From positions 264,837,925-264,901,924 of the forward strand of contig NC_081415.1 in NCBI RefSeq assembly GCF_030272615.1: a stretch of 64,000 bases of DNA, written 5' to 3'. The translations under genes were made by a program, and so were the position numbers. Below, piece by piece: positions 53,163 through 64,000 of this stretch. Within the stretch, counting starts at the first letter, position 1; each line of letters starts with the position of its first letter. Source of the DNA: Cryptomeria japonica. Lineage: Eukaryota; Streptophyta; Pinopsida; Cupressales; Cupressaceae. Under the pieces are notes generated by a model. It saw only the letters and a list, made by a program, of their open reading frames with translations, did no database searches and was not told the DNA's origin.

Positions 53163-56121
53163 TAGTTAGGATAGCTTTAAGGAGATGAACATGGTCAATT
53201 TAGGAAAGGTTTTGTGATGATGATGATCAGATCCAAATGTAAAGAAATTCTAATTTGTCAAGATTAGAGCAATCTTCATGATAGATATAGGGAGCTTGCA
53301 GCAATAACTTGACACCATATGAGACAATACAACAAAAGAAGAGAAAATGGAGACCTCGTTGAAAAGAATCAAGTGTGGCATCATATTAAGAATGGAAGAG
53401 ATAGTAGAAAGGTGCAGTCATGTCTCTACAGTAGCATCTTCAAACCCCTATCACAGACTTAAAGATCACTCTATGGATCAGCCTAGCTACAATCTTCAAA
53501 GCTAATTATACACAAAGATAGGACCAGTTATCTCAAAGAAGCCTTCTTCCCTCAAAATCCCTAAGAGGTATCATTCCCTAGCAAGGACAGTAAGGTAACA
53601 ATATAGTATTCATCATTGAAGCCTTGGAGGCCAATAGATTGGCAAATGATAGCAGAGATAAAGAATTTACGAAACAAATAGTAGTTCTCAATCACAAAGC
53701 ATAGAAGGGAAAACTAGTCCTTCAATCAAATAGTCACTATTTGACAGTCAATAGCTACCTCAATGAAAATATGGTAAGTAGCATATAGGAGCTTTATACA
53801 GTCATGATGGATTGTGTTCATAGTGATCAGCAGATGTGAGAAAGATAGTCATAGCAAATGGGCTTTTTGAGCAGTAAAAAAAAAGATTATGAAGATTTTG
53901 AAACATGGCATACACGGTTCAAAGAGATGTAACCCATCTAAAAACCCCACCTTACCTTTGATAGTGGCAAAATAGTGCTAATGAATACAAGGGATAGCCT
54001 GCAGTGATGCAAGAGTTGAAATAACAATCATCAAAGTCTAAAATGAAGAATGCATACAGTCAATATGGTAGTTAAGGTCATGCTGATGAGTAAAAGAAAA
54101 TTATTTTTTTTCTTTTTTCAACTATATTCATTTGCTATTCAAAGATGGGCAGGGTTAACTAAAAGGATCAAGAATGAATGCATCATTGAAGCCTCATAAT
54201 GATATTTTTGGTAAATCATGAGTGTGTTTTTAACCTACCCAACAAATAGGTATGCATTCGAGAAATGGCTTCAAGCCTTTATCACTCAGTTTCAAGTATT
54301 TTGAAGGGTCATTATGACCCCTAATCAGCTAATTTCGACCCTAACTGATTTGTTCAAAAGAAATTGACGGTAAGAGGACAGTAAGAAGATTGATTTTAAG
54401 CTATCCAAGTGGTGAAGAGCGGATATAGGAGTTTGTTGGTGAGCTCTCCAAACAAAAGAGTAGATACAGGTAAGTTTGAAGACCTTTTTAGCCACTTCCA
54501 AGCATCTAGGGAGTAGAATTTAAAGCCTTATTCATATATAGATCAATCAAAGGAGGAGTCTTTCTTGCATTCATTTAGCAGTTTGTGGCAGTTTGAAGGG
54601 CTTTTTGGAGCCAAAATTGGTTCCATTCAATCCAGCTCAATGAAGACTCCTTCAACCAAGAAGGAAAGCTCTATTTGCAATTATTGCACACGTTGCAATA
54701 ATGTAGGATGGAATTTCTCTTTAAATATCACATTTTGACATCCTTGTAGAGTTAGTTCGTCTTGATTTTTGGCCAGCATTGTTGTATTTTCCAGCACTTT
54801 GTAAGGATTGAAGCAAGTTGTAACTCAGAAAATTAGTCACTTTCAGGATTGATTTGGCATGGTAATACAAGTTTCAAAGCAATAGCAAACAATTTCATTC
54901 AGTTCTTATACTTTATGTTACTTCTTTGTGTCAATTTGAGTCATTTTTGCCTTAATATGTGGTTGTTCTCAAGTGTTAAAATTAGTTTTGAGCATATTGT
55001 TTTGTGTTTTAATCTTAAAACAATAAAATATGTTTGAAATGCAAACACTTAAACATATTTTAGTACTTTTATACAATTCATAGGCTATGTAGTTGTTTTA
55101 GTTGTGAAATTTTTCATTTTCCTCCTAAGGACAACATAGCAAAACATCCTTTTCTGAAATTTTGATGTATGAAATACTGGAAATCATATTTTGTGCAAAT
55201 CATATGGTTCTATTGGGTCATTGTGAGTTCTAATCAGCAAGATATAGGACTAGAAATCCACTTTTGGAGAATCACCTAGTTAATTATAATTTTTTTTTAG
55301 TATTGTTAATTCATTTGAAGCAGTCTTCTCCCCTTTTTCTAAGTAAAATTCAATAGTATAGCTTCATAGTTAGAGGAACCAACCTACTCTGGAGGTTCTC
55401 ATTCACTATAGGTTACCCACAACCTGAAGGAGATCCCATGTTTCACCAATAAGTTGAGTTTAGGCTTAGCTCCGGTGCATTATTTGGTGACAATAATAAC
55501 CTAGGGTTTCTCTTTAGAGTTTCAATCTAATTTTTGATTCCTTATATTTCATATAAGATTTTCCTAGGGTTTGGTTGTGCTCTTGTGTGATCATTTGATA
55601 TTATTTCTTCTTTTAAGGTTTTTTATAAACTTTCTTTCCCCTACACTACACACTCTTGCTTGGGCCTCTATTTTGTTTATTTTACATTTGTTTTAAATTT
55701 GATTATTGATTGATTTTTCTATTTTTTATTAATTGTTAGGGTATTTTTTCATCCTTTTAGCTTCTAGGGATTTGATATCTCTTTGCATGCATTTCATCCA
55801 TCTCATCTCCCCTTTAGAATAAGTATATGCTTGAATCCTCAAATGGATAAATTTACTACAAATGGCCTTGTTGATGACTTAAATATTACTTTTATTGTTA
55901 CTACTCATATTCATACCAAGGATGACAACTATGTGTAGTGTAGTAGTGTCATAAATTATATCCTCATATAATTTAATGCTCATTTGGGTCTCACTTTGGT
56001 AGATTTCCTTCTTTGCCCTGATTATTCTTGATTCTGCTCAAACCAATGCCAAATCTAAGGTCTTTTCTCTCTATCTTTGCTTCCTAAGATTGTCCCAATC
56101 CAAAAGGGTTGGATTAGGTTT

Positions 56122-56157
56122 CCTAGCACCCTAGTCCTCTTGGACTAGGGAGCTAGG
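56122..56157. repeat. Near-perfect 16-nt hairpin
   Basis: CCTAGCACCCTAGTCC, loop TCTT, then GGACTAGGGAGCTAGG: 15 of 16 positions pair, with one A-A mismatch. It stands alone in unassigned DNA. Confidence 0.88.
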
Positions 56158-57777
56158 TGTCATAGTCCAAGCGAAGGGGGGCTCAAATTTGAACCCTATA
56201 ATGGTAAAAAAAAATTGAACAAAAAAAGATACCAAATGTCAACCTTCTTCATTATTTTCAACATGTTTTGTGATGTTGTGTATAAAATTAAGTTTTATCC
56301 CCTCATTTTAACATCTCTCATCAAGGAATTCAATTAACATAAATCATTTAAATTGATAAATAAATCAAGCATGTTTAAAAGGTAATGAAGGAGAGCTCAA
56401 GTATTCATATTTTCAAGCATTCAAGATGGCATTCGTGATTAATTTTATGTGAAGGAATGCATGATCTTCCACCTAGCAACATAAACCTTTTTATGAAGAC
56501 TTCAATGGAAGGAGATTCATAAGGAAAGGTATATCATTTTAATTCACCACATTCATTTTATATCTAGCCTCTACTTTGCAAGAGTGAGCTTTATTTTTTA
56601 GCAATTCTTCATTATTAGGTTAATTCCAAACTCAAGGTTTGACCTAGGAAAGCCCCCATAAACCCAACACCATTTTTTTGTCTTATGTGTGCAGATTTTA
56701 GGTTTAGTAGAAAAACAATATAGATTCAAAAAGTGTAGACTAAGATGAAGAGATATAGACTTTGAAGGAGTAGAAAACCTTGGATACTGGCAATTGTTGG
56801 CAGTTTGAGGTTTTTTTGAAAACAAAATCAAGGAGATAATCTGAGCGACATCCTAATCTTGAATTTGTTTCTAACATCCACATTAGACACCATTAGGACT
56901 AGTACACCTATTGACATATTCCAACACTTTCAAGCTCAAATTGCAAATATTGTTTCCTTTTTTTATCATTGTTTCCAAATCTATACTCAAAGTCTACATA
57001 TATATTCTATAGCTTATTGTTTACGTTGATTACTACTAATTTTACATTATTACCTCCCTATATCTTGCATTCCATTATTCTATTAAGTATCAAATTGCAT
57101 CTACACTCAACAAGGAAGGAACTAATTCATGTGTCGAGCCCTCCCAAGGGTTTGTAGTCGAGTCTATTGGTTGTTTCCCCAATATATGTTGATGTGAATG
57201 GGTTTGATTCCTAGTTTGCATGTTTAGGTTCTAGTGAACCCCATTCCCCACCATTATAATAGTAAATTATATTTTTCTATAATTTCACATTCCATTTGGA
57301 TCTCTAATTTAGTGTACTTTTTACTAGACATTTTAAGTGTATTTTGGTCTTATCCTACCCGATTGTCATCATATGCTAATGTCAACACTAGATCCTATGT
57401 TATGGATCATGATACTCTACCACACCTTTCTTTAGTCCTTGTTTGAGATCCTAAGGCACCCAATGCCCTAGTTTGAGTGGGCTAAGATGTTCAACACCCT
57501 ATTCCCTCCAAAAGGGACAAAATCAAACATGTGTGAGTGTCGGCGTTTGTCATTTGTGATCTAATTCTAATGTTTTATTTGACTATTAGATGTCAGCCTA
57601 AACTAGGAAATGCCCTATGGATCCTATATAAAGTTACCATTTATCATTCACAAGCTATAGAATAAGTTCTAAGACAAAGAATTCCTATTCAAGTCAATCA
57701 ACAACAAATATGAGCACATTGAGTAACAAGTTGCAATACTCTACTTTCATGTTCATGATTTATGTTTTGCGATCATC

Positions 57778-58182
57778 TTATTGCATCAACAATTGGAGAA
57801 CCTGTCTAAAGACCATTGCATCATCACCTTTATGTAAAATTCCATAAGAGGGTTTCATACCTAAGGTATAATCACTTAATTTCAGCATTTTCATTATTTC
57901 AACCACTCTTTTTAAATCATCATAGTTTTTGTGGAGGTGGGAACACCAACACAAGTTTGACTTAACCAAACCCCTATACATCACAACCACTTTTTCCCAT
58001 TTTAATGTGTGTAGGTTCAAATCTAACATTAGAGAGGGTTGCAAGTGTGCAGAGAAAACTATGTTATATGATCTCAAATTTAAAACAAGCAAAGGCACCT
58101 GGACTAGGATTCTCTCCAACCTTTTCCAATGATTTTCTACTAGAATTCTAGGAAATAGGCTTACATGTAAAGACATAAACAT
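57778..58182 (-). CDS. Hypothetical 134-codon ORF, unrecognised
   Basis: The minus-strand frame MFMSLHVSLFPRILVENH ... NYDDLKRVVEIMKMLKLSDY ... MVFRQVLQLLMQ. No domain, signal or repeat was recognised. The C-terminal half has protein-like composition, and the frame directly precedes element C on the other strand. It may be a scrap of a decayed element or chance. I list it only because it is the longest unexplained frame in this stretch. Confidence 0.2.
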   Translation of the reverse strand: MFMSLHVSLFPRILVENHWKRLERILVQVPLLVLNLRSYNIVFSAHLQPSLMLDLNLHTLKWEKVVVMYRGLVKSNLCWCSHLHKNYDDLKRVVEIMKMLKLSDYTLGMKPSYGILHKGDDAMVFRQVLQLLMQ

Positions 58183-58496
58183 CCATATTTTATTTTATTT
58201 GAAAATTACTCATTATTTTTCATAAATAATGAATAAGGAATAATGTACATCAATTTTAAACTACAATTGTCATCTCATAAAGAGGAATGAACATCAACAA
58301 ATGTGTACAATGATACTATATAAATAAGAAGCCTTTGGTTGCTGCAAAATCCTCTCCATCTACAAACCATGCCACAAGAATGTGATCTAGATGCTTTTTT
58401 GTGGCCAAAAACAAAGCGTAAGCTTCCTTGGTGATATCCACGTAACAAAGAGCTGTATCATATCATATCCTTGGTATTAAAATGTCCAGATTCATC

Positions 58497-58703
58497 CTAT
58501 ATCATATCCTTTGCCAGTATGGAGTCCCCTCCACCATCATTACCAATAATGTAACCCCTTTTAAAAACCAACATATGTATGATCTCTGCTCCACATCTCA
58601 TATCTAGCACCATTGGTCTATTCCATATTACCCCCAAGGTAATGGCCAAGTTGAGGCAACCAACAAAATGTTGCTCTATATTCTTAAGAAAGTTGTCAAT
58701 GAA
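58497..58703 (+). pseudogene. Element C integrase, first part
   Basis: Reads CQYGVPSTIITNNVTPFKNQ, PYYPQGNGQVEATNKMLLYI and KKVVNETG. The second catalytic Asp is Asn (ITNN), while Glu (VEATNK) is kept. Stops are present (for example in the segment before HHWSIPYYP). The zinc finger and first Asp are missing because of the truncation. Confidence 0.75.
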
Positions 58704-58708
58704 ACTGG
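58704..58708. repeat. Target-site duplication ACTGG of the copia solo LTR, left copy
   Basis: ACTGG at 58704-58708 and 59675-59679 flanks TGTTGGCAATTG...GATTCCAACA exactly. Integrase sequence resumes in register after the right copy. Confidence 0.92.
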
Positions 58709-59674
58709 TGTTGGCAATTGACACTCATCTGGAAAGGGTTAATGGCATTTTGGGTTGTCATTGAGGGCAACTCATCTCTAGGTGTTGACATTCTTTATCA
58801 AGATTCATTAATTTATCATTTTTCTTTGATTGGGTTAACCGGTATTCACTTTGCTCCACAACCGGTTAAGTCATCATCCCGGTAACGTGTATTTGGAACC
58901 CGATTATGGATAGGACCCGACTAAGTTATCTTGTGGCCCCAATAATTTCTGTCAATAATTTTTGGTAAAGCATGTAGGCCAACATGGTCATCAAGATTAT
59001 GTATGAAATACCTTGTGATACGGCACCTGACATGATTATATTCTTCATTGAAGCCGACATGGTGAAAATTTAGAAGGGTATTTAAGGAGATCTTTCAATG
59101 ATGGATTAAATAAGGTTATGGTATGCAATTTTGGTTGAAAATTGATTAGTGATCGATGATATGCTTTTTTTTCAGTGAAAGGAAGTGTTTGTGTGCAGTT
59201 TCACATGCACAGTCTAAACTGGTAGCATAACAAAGCATCAACAAAACCGGTACACAGTGAGGGCTAATAGAGCTTAAACTGGAACTTATCCAGCATGGTT
59301 AGATGCATATTATGACTTCATTTTTGTTTGTAATCATCTTGTAATATTGTGTAAGTTAGTGAGACTTCTATTTGAGTAGTAAGCTCTAAGCAGTTGGCCT
59401 GATTACAAGTGCAATCCCCTCAATGTAATATTTGTATACCTTGATCAAGTATTAGATATTGTGGATATCAGCCCCACCGTGGTTTTTCCCTTTGCAGGGT
59501 TTTCCATGTATAAATATTGGTGTTATGGTGTTGCTTCTTTATATGTTATTTGGCTTATGCATTTTAACTTTATTTATTGTTAACCGATTTAGAAGCGATA
59601 AGTTAAAAACTACTATTACTAGTAGAACATTGATTCACCCCCCCCCCCCCTCTTAGTGTTCTTGGATTCCAACA
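58709..59674 (+). mobile_element. Copia solo LTR (966 bp) in the integrase of element C
   Basis: TGTTGGCAATTGACAC...TTGGATTCCAACA with TGTTG/CAACA termini and a perfect ACTGG duplication. The block ACCGTGGTTTTTCCC ... GGGTTTTCCATGTATAAAT (59477-59516) is a conserved feature of many plant copia LTRs and gives plus orientation. A poly-C run (13 C, about 59638-59650) lies near the end. No coding. Different family from the copia element at 30102-36451, whose LTR is 370 bp. Confidence 0.9.
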
Positions 59675-60184
59675 ACTGGTTGTAACTAGCACCTCCATCT
59701 CAATCGTACCCTTTGGGCTTATTGCACTAGTATCTGAACTCCCACTAGAGCCACTCTATATTCTCTTGTCTATGGTGTAGAAGCAGCCTTACCAATTGAG
59801 GTTGAGATACCATCATTGCACAAATCCTTGAAAGAATTTATTTCTAATGAAGACTAAAGGGTGGCAAGGCTATCTCAGCTAGATCTTCTTGATGAATAGC
59901 TTCAGAAATCATATGATCACCTACAAATATATCAAACTAGACTCAAATGGAAATATTAGAAGAAATTCCACCCTCGTGAGTTTGAGGTAGGTGATTTGGT
60001 CCTAAGAGAAAACCCATGGAATTAGTAGGATAGAGAAAAGAAAGGAAAGTTCAAAGCTAATTGGTTAGGCCCATGTGTCGTAACAATAAAGTATGGTTTC
60101 AGTGCCTATTAGTTATCTACTCTAGAAGGGGAGCCCCTCAGTGACCGCCTCAACATCCTACATTTAAAAATATTCTATGCCTAG
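59675..60184 (+). pseudogene. Element C integrase, second part
   Basis: After the ACTGG duplication, the frame reads HLHLNRTLWAYCTSI, TPTRATLYSLVYGVEAALPI and EVEIPSLHKSL, then in other frames the C-terminal end LEGEPLSDRLNILHLKIFYA with a stop at 60182-60184. It matches element B integrase (NPALWAYRTSIRTPTGATP, GSKAVLPIEVEIPSL). Stops and frameshifts are frequent. Confidence 0.8.
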
Positions 60185-62546
60185 TTCGTGGCAATTTACT
60201 TCACATTCTAAAATAAAAAAATCTTTAAAAATCTAAAAAATACAACAAAAAAATGAAAAAGAAAAAAATAATAAAGAAAAGTAAATTTGTGCTATGGTAA
60301 AAACCACTTCTGGTGGCACCTCACGCATGTACATATGGTGACAACCTGGAAATAGGTGTGGTGTGTAAAGGGCAGTTTCGTTATCCCTTGGCTCCTCGTA
60401 TTCCACTTTCCCTGGCATAGTATCTTCCGCTACCTGCTCTTGTTCATGTCTCCTTCACATCAACCTTTTCCAACATGATATCTTATGTTACCCATACCCC
60501 CTCATCCATGAATCACACTCATTTTCTTCGCATTGTGTTGTTCCCTCCACTCTTTCCTATAGTCATCTCTTGTCCATAGCTGCTTGTACATAGTTTCTAC
60601 GTTTGTTTCTTTGTACATGGTGTTAGTCTAGTAATGTATATTCCCTTTGCCTCCTTATTGGTTGTCATTTTTGTCGTATATGGGTGTGCCTTGTATATAG
60701 GTGTCATTTGTACATATGCATGTTGGTTGTGTCTTCGAGATCAAATCCCTTCAACTAGTTCTTCAAAAATGATCTTTAAGCATCTTTGACATCATGACCA
60801 TATCAAGTCCCTTTTGTTAGTCAATCTCTTTGATCCCTCATCCCATCATCCATCTGTGCAGGATGTATCCTTCCTCTAACTTAAAAAGCATCAAATCCTT
60901 ATCCATCAATCATCCTTTTGGCAAAAGATATCTAAGATACTCATGTTGTCTTTGATTCTTTTTTATCTTCGTTTATATTTTTGAGCTCCTTTGTTTTGTT
61001 TCCTCTTGGTCACCACAATCCTTTATATCGTGGTGTGCTAGAAATAATAAAACTAGTGATGTGATCTTATTGGTTATTTTCTTTGCTTGGTGTGTGTTTT
61101 CTTGATGTGTCCCATGTTGTACCCTCATGAGGTCTTGGCCATCTCATGTTACACTGGGGCATCATTTCCTACAGAGTTCTTTGTAACTCTGTGTAGTGTT
61201 AGACTAACCTTTTGTATCTGTTAATATGTGTCAATTCGTGTGTTGGTTATGTAATCACCCTAGTTTATTGTACTCGGGTGCATCATATACAATGCTAAAT
61301 CAAAATAAGTGCTCATTACATGCTAACTCAATTTAAAGGATGCTCAAGCTCCATTATCATTTCATGCATATCATTCATTGTATCTGCATTCGCTCCTCTT
61401 TCCCATCTATTTTCATCATTAGGATTCATTTTCAATTGTCCTTCATTTTATCCATTAAGGCACTTTTTTCTTTCGAGATGCCACCTTGTCCTCTATTTCC
61501 TATGCACCCTCTCCAGGGGGCATCACTAACTTGTCCTCCATCTGTCATTTTTGTCGTATATGGGTGTGCCTTGTATATAGGTGTCGGTTGTACATACGCA
61601 TGTTGGTCATGTCTTTGAGATCATATCCCTTCAACTATTTCTTCAACAATTATCTTTAAGAATCTTTGTCATCATGATCATATCAAGTCCCTTTTGTCAG
61701 TCAGTCTCTTTGATCCCTCATCCCATCATCCATCTGTGCAGGATGTATCCTTCCTCTAACTTAAAAAAGCATCAAATCCTTATCCATCAATCATCCTTTT
61801 GGCAAAATATATCTAAGATACTCGTGTTGTCTTTGATTCTTTTTTATCTTCATTTATCTTTTTGAGCTCCTTTATTTTGTTTCCTCTTGGTCACCACAAT
61901 CCTTTATATCGTGGTATGCTAGAAATAATAAAACTAGTGATGTGATCTTATTGGTTCTTTTTTTTGCTTGGTGTGTGTTTTCTTGATGTGTCCCGTGTTG
62001 TACCCTCATGAGGTCTTGGCCATCTCATGTTACACTTGGGTATGTGGTGTTAGACTAAGGAGCCATCTTTGTAACTCTATGTGGTGTTAGACTAACCTTT
62101 TGTATCTATTTATATGTGTGAGTTCATGTGTTGGTTATGTAATCACCCTAGTTTATTGAACCCGGGTGCATCATATACAATGCTAAATCAAAATAAGTGC
62201 TCATTACATGCTAACCCAATTTAAAGGATTCTCAAGCTCCATTATCATTTCATGCATATCATTCAGTGTATCTGCATTCACTCCTCTTTCCCATTGGTTT
62301 TCATCATTAGGCTTCATTTTGCATTGTCCTTCATTTTATCCATTAGGGGACTTTTTTCTTTCGAGATACCACCTTGTCCTCTATTTCCTATGCACCCTCT
62401 CAAGGGGGCATCACTAACTTGTCCTCCATCTGTCGTTGCCCCTTTTTCTTGTCATTTGTCTGGTCTAGGGCATCTTTTTTCTCTTATCTTCCTCTAGTCG
62501 CCAGTGTCTTGTTTTATTTGCATCGATGCTATTCTAGCACCACTGC
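60185..62546 (+). other. Element C 3' untranslated region
   Basis: Non-coding. An AT-rich simple stretch (60205-60280), then the motif AACCACTTCTGGTGGCACC also seen in element A, then two copies of an 880-bp unit. The plus-strand open frames here occur once per repeat copy in parallel and are not supported as genes. Confidence 0.65.
60663..62430. repeat. Direct tandem duplication, unit about 880 bp, two copies
   Basis: TGTCATTTTTGTCGTATATG starts at 60663 and again at 61543. The copies stay alignable to about 62430, with a rearranged stretch near 61160-61200 against 62040-62085. The second copy ends at CTCCATCTGTCGTTGCC, where the first runs into the second copy. Confidence 0.92.
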
Positions 62547-62560
62547 AAAGAGAGGCAAAA
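62547..62560 (+). promoter_or_regulatory. Element C polypurine tract
   Basis: AAAGAGAGGCAAAA directly before TGTAGACACTTAAA; differs by one base from the tract of element A. Confidence 0.85.
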
Positions 62561-63637
62561 TGTAGACACTTAAATTTGATTAATTAATTTGATCAAATTG
62601 AATCCCTTTTGGTCACATATACTAATTAAATAATTAATATTATTTGAATTATTCGTGTAGCCCTTTTGTGAATTAGTTGATTAATTAGTTTGATCAAATC
62701 TAATTCTCTTAGCCGCTTATATTAATTAAATTATCAATATTATTTAATTAAATATGATATCCCTTTTGGCTAAATTAATTTAATTAATAAGGCCATGTTC
62801 AATTAACTAACTAACTCAACCCCCATCTAACCCTTTCCTCTAGCTTAACCCACTAACTAACCCAAGTCCCCTAGCCAACCTTATCCTTTCAACCACCCTT
62901 GTCACATGTGTTCACATTCTTAATTTTCTAAATATTTAGAAAAGAATCATTTATTTGGGTGTTTCTCTCCCAAATAGACATGTGTCTTTGGTTACACTTG
63001 TCATTTTGAGCAATGATACTTGCCCTTTTAGAGGATACTTGTCACTCCTTGGGTTTCTAACCAACTCTATCATGTCAACCTCCCTTGTCACATGTATTCA
63101 AATTCCTAATTTTCTAAATATTTAGAAAAGAATCATTCATTTGGGTGTTTCTTCCACTTGTCATTCCTTGCAATGAAATTTGTCCTTCTCAAGGCCACTT
63201 GTTGCTCCTTGCATTGCCACTTGTCCTCAAGTAGGACAAGTAGCACATTTTCAAGCCTCCCCTCATCTCCATCAAATCCTATATAACGCCCTCTTTTTCC
63301 TTCACAATCCATCCACTTTCATGCTATCATACTGTTATAATGCCAATTTAATTACTCACATCCATTACACTTTGCATCCAATTTAGCTTAGTTTTTTGCA
63401 TATCCAACCATCATGGAGCACATTCAAACACACTTGGAAGCATCTATCAAACACACATCCAATCAAAAGACCATCAAATCGAAGGGTTATTGATTTGCAT
63501 TTTAATTGCTTTCTTTTTTATTTAATCTAATTTTCATTCTTAAGCATCTTCATCTTGAGTGTTTGATTGATTTGTGTTTTGCTTAGATTGTTATCTTATT
63601 ATTTCAATAATTATATTTGTGCACATTTTCACTCACA
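62561..63637 (+). mobile_element. Element C 3' LTR
   Basis: Starts TGTAGACACTTAAA and probably ends ATTTTCACTCACA at 63637 (1077 bp). TATATAA at 63280-63286 is a good TATA box. U3 contains two internal direct duplications (about 62575-62800, and 62895-62970 with 63083-63152). The right end is inferred from the CA and similarity to the LTR ends of A and B. Confidence 0.7.
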
Positions 63638-63877
63638 AAATGCTTCAAGAGGGAATCTAGGAGTCTTGCATGCAGGATGCATTGTGAGGAATGACAAAGG
63701 GATCGTCTTGGCAAGAAGAGCACAACAACTTTTAAATGGAACAAAGAATGGGGCCAAGGCCAGTGCTATCTTGTTGGCAATCTTTCTTGTAGACAAATTA
63801 TCAATCATGAAATTACACCTAAAAGGGGATTCAAAAAATTTCACTAAGACAATTTCCAAAGGGGTCTCACAATGCTA
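63638..63877 (+). pseudogene. LINE RNase H scrap
   Basis: The plus-strand frame reads SRGNLGVLHAGCIVRNDKGI, VLARRAQQLLNGTKNGAKAS, AILLAIFLVDK and MKLHLKGDSKNFTKTI, the start and middle of the plant LINE RNase H (RVT_3 type). The Glu expected in the NGAKAS segment is Lys; the Asp of KGDSK is present. Stop at 63876-63878. It directly abuts the LTR of element C and may be the target into which C inserted. Confidence 0.6.
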
Positions 63878-64000
63878 GAAAATTAATAAAATTATCTTTA
63901 TCATTGACTAAAAAAATTTAAAAATTCAAGATTTCAAAATTTTGCTTGTTTGTAGAGAGGGAACTTTTAAAACAGACACTTTCAAATTCAAGGTGTGAAC
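63878..64000. other. Window end, nothing recognised
   Basis: AT-rich sequence after the LINE scrap; no feature seen. Confidence 0.5.

Larger units (their letters stand above)
53163..58490. other. Unassigned, mainly non-coding DNA
   Basis: 5.3 kb without a recognisable domain. 53163-54100 is purine-rich like 45800-47028. 54540-55570 resembles an LTR or leader in base composition (TTTAAATATC near 54722), but no ends or primer site were found. A stable hairpin lies at 56122-56157. CTATATAAAG at 57624-57633 is a TATA-like word with nothing coding behind it. See the separate entry for 57778-58182. Confidence 0.4.
58491..63637 (+). mobile_element. Element C: Tat-type Ty3/gypsy, 5'-truncated, with 3' LTR
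   Basis: It begins inside integrase near 58495 and runs through a 3' region with an 880-bp tandem duplication, the polypurine tract AAAGAGAGGCAAAA (62547-62560) and an LTR (62561-63637). Polypurine tract and LTR start are shared with element A. Integrase is split by a copia solo LTR. Nothing upstream of the integrase core remains, so the left break is a truncation or later rearrangement. Confidence 0.75.

Noticed and set aside
57624-57633. Host gene promoter
   Set aside because: CTATATAAAG is isolated; no coding sequence follows on the plus strand.
61320-62565. Plus-strand frames repeated about 880 bp apart
   Set aside because: They are the same non-coding sequence in two tandem copies; no domain and no upstream gene structure.
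1-64000. Host protein-coding genes, tRNA or rRNA genes, CRISPR arrays, organelle DNA
   Set aside because: Both strands were read for conserved host exons, tRNA-like cloverleaf ends and regularly spaced repeats; none could be supported.

Overview
This window looks like intergenic DNA from a large plant nuclear genome. A gymnosperm, perhaps a conifer, is my best guess, but that is inferred from transposon style only. I found no intact host gene, no rRNA or tRNA gene and no CRISPR array. Nearly every recognisable stretch is a retrotransposon or a piece of one: three Ty3/gypsy elements with Tat-type features (called A, B and C here), one Athila-like Ty3/gypsy element, one Ty1/copia element, two sizeable LINEs plus a LINE scrap, and two apparent solo LTRs. 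All coding regions carry stops or frameshifts, so the window is a record of old insertions.

Layout of 1-44,635. Element A (plus strand, cut by the left edge) has RNase H, a second RNase H, integrase, a 3' untranslated region, a polypurine tract and a 3' LTR. A 3.4-kb TG...CA solo LTR with a perfect 5-bp target duplication (GGACC) sits in its pol gene. The 3' LTR of A is split by a minus-strand LINE (LINE-1). The A-rich tail of LINE-1 was hit by element B (minus strand, 7356-41961, target duplication GTAAT). B was then hit by the Athila-like element (17413-28405, duplication AAGTT) and by the copia element (about 30102-36451, duplication ATGTG). This is a four-level nest, A > LINE-1 > B > {Athila, copia}. 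Without its inserts B is about 17.3 kb, and its 3' region carries an antisense plant-mobile-domain gene with its own TATA box and splice-like signals.

Layout of 44,636-64,000. After non-coding DNA comes a second minus-strand LINE (LINE-2, 47043-53148) bounded by a 14-bp direct repeat. Downstream of its reverse transcriptase and RNase H it carries an extra ORF whose domain resembles the extra ORF after the integrase of the Athila-like element. About 5 kb of unassigned DNA follows. Element C comes next: an integrase remnant split by a 966-bp copia solo LTR, an 880-bp tandem duplication in the 3' region, and an LTR. A LINE RNase H scrap ends the window.

How the parts relate. The autonomous genes are the usual gag, protease, reverse transcriptase, RNase H and integrase sets. 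The unusual parts are the accessory ORFs: antisense PMD in B, domain X in the Athila-like element and in LINE-2, and a different extra ORF in LINE-1. LTR divergence by hand count fits the nesting order: B is about 7% diverged, and the two inserts about 3.5-4%.
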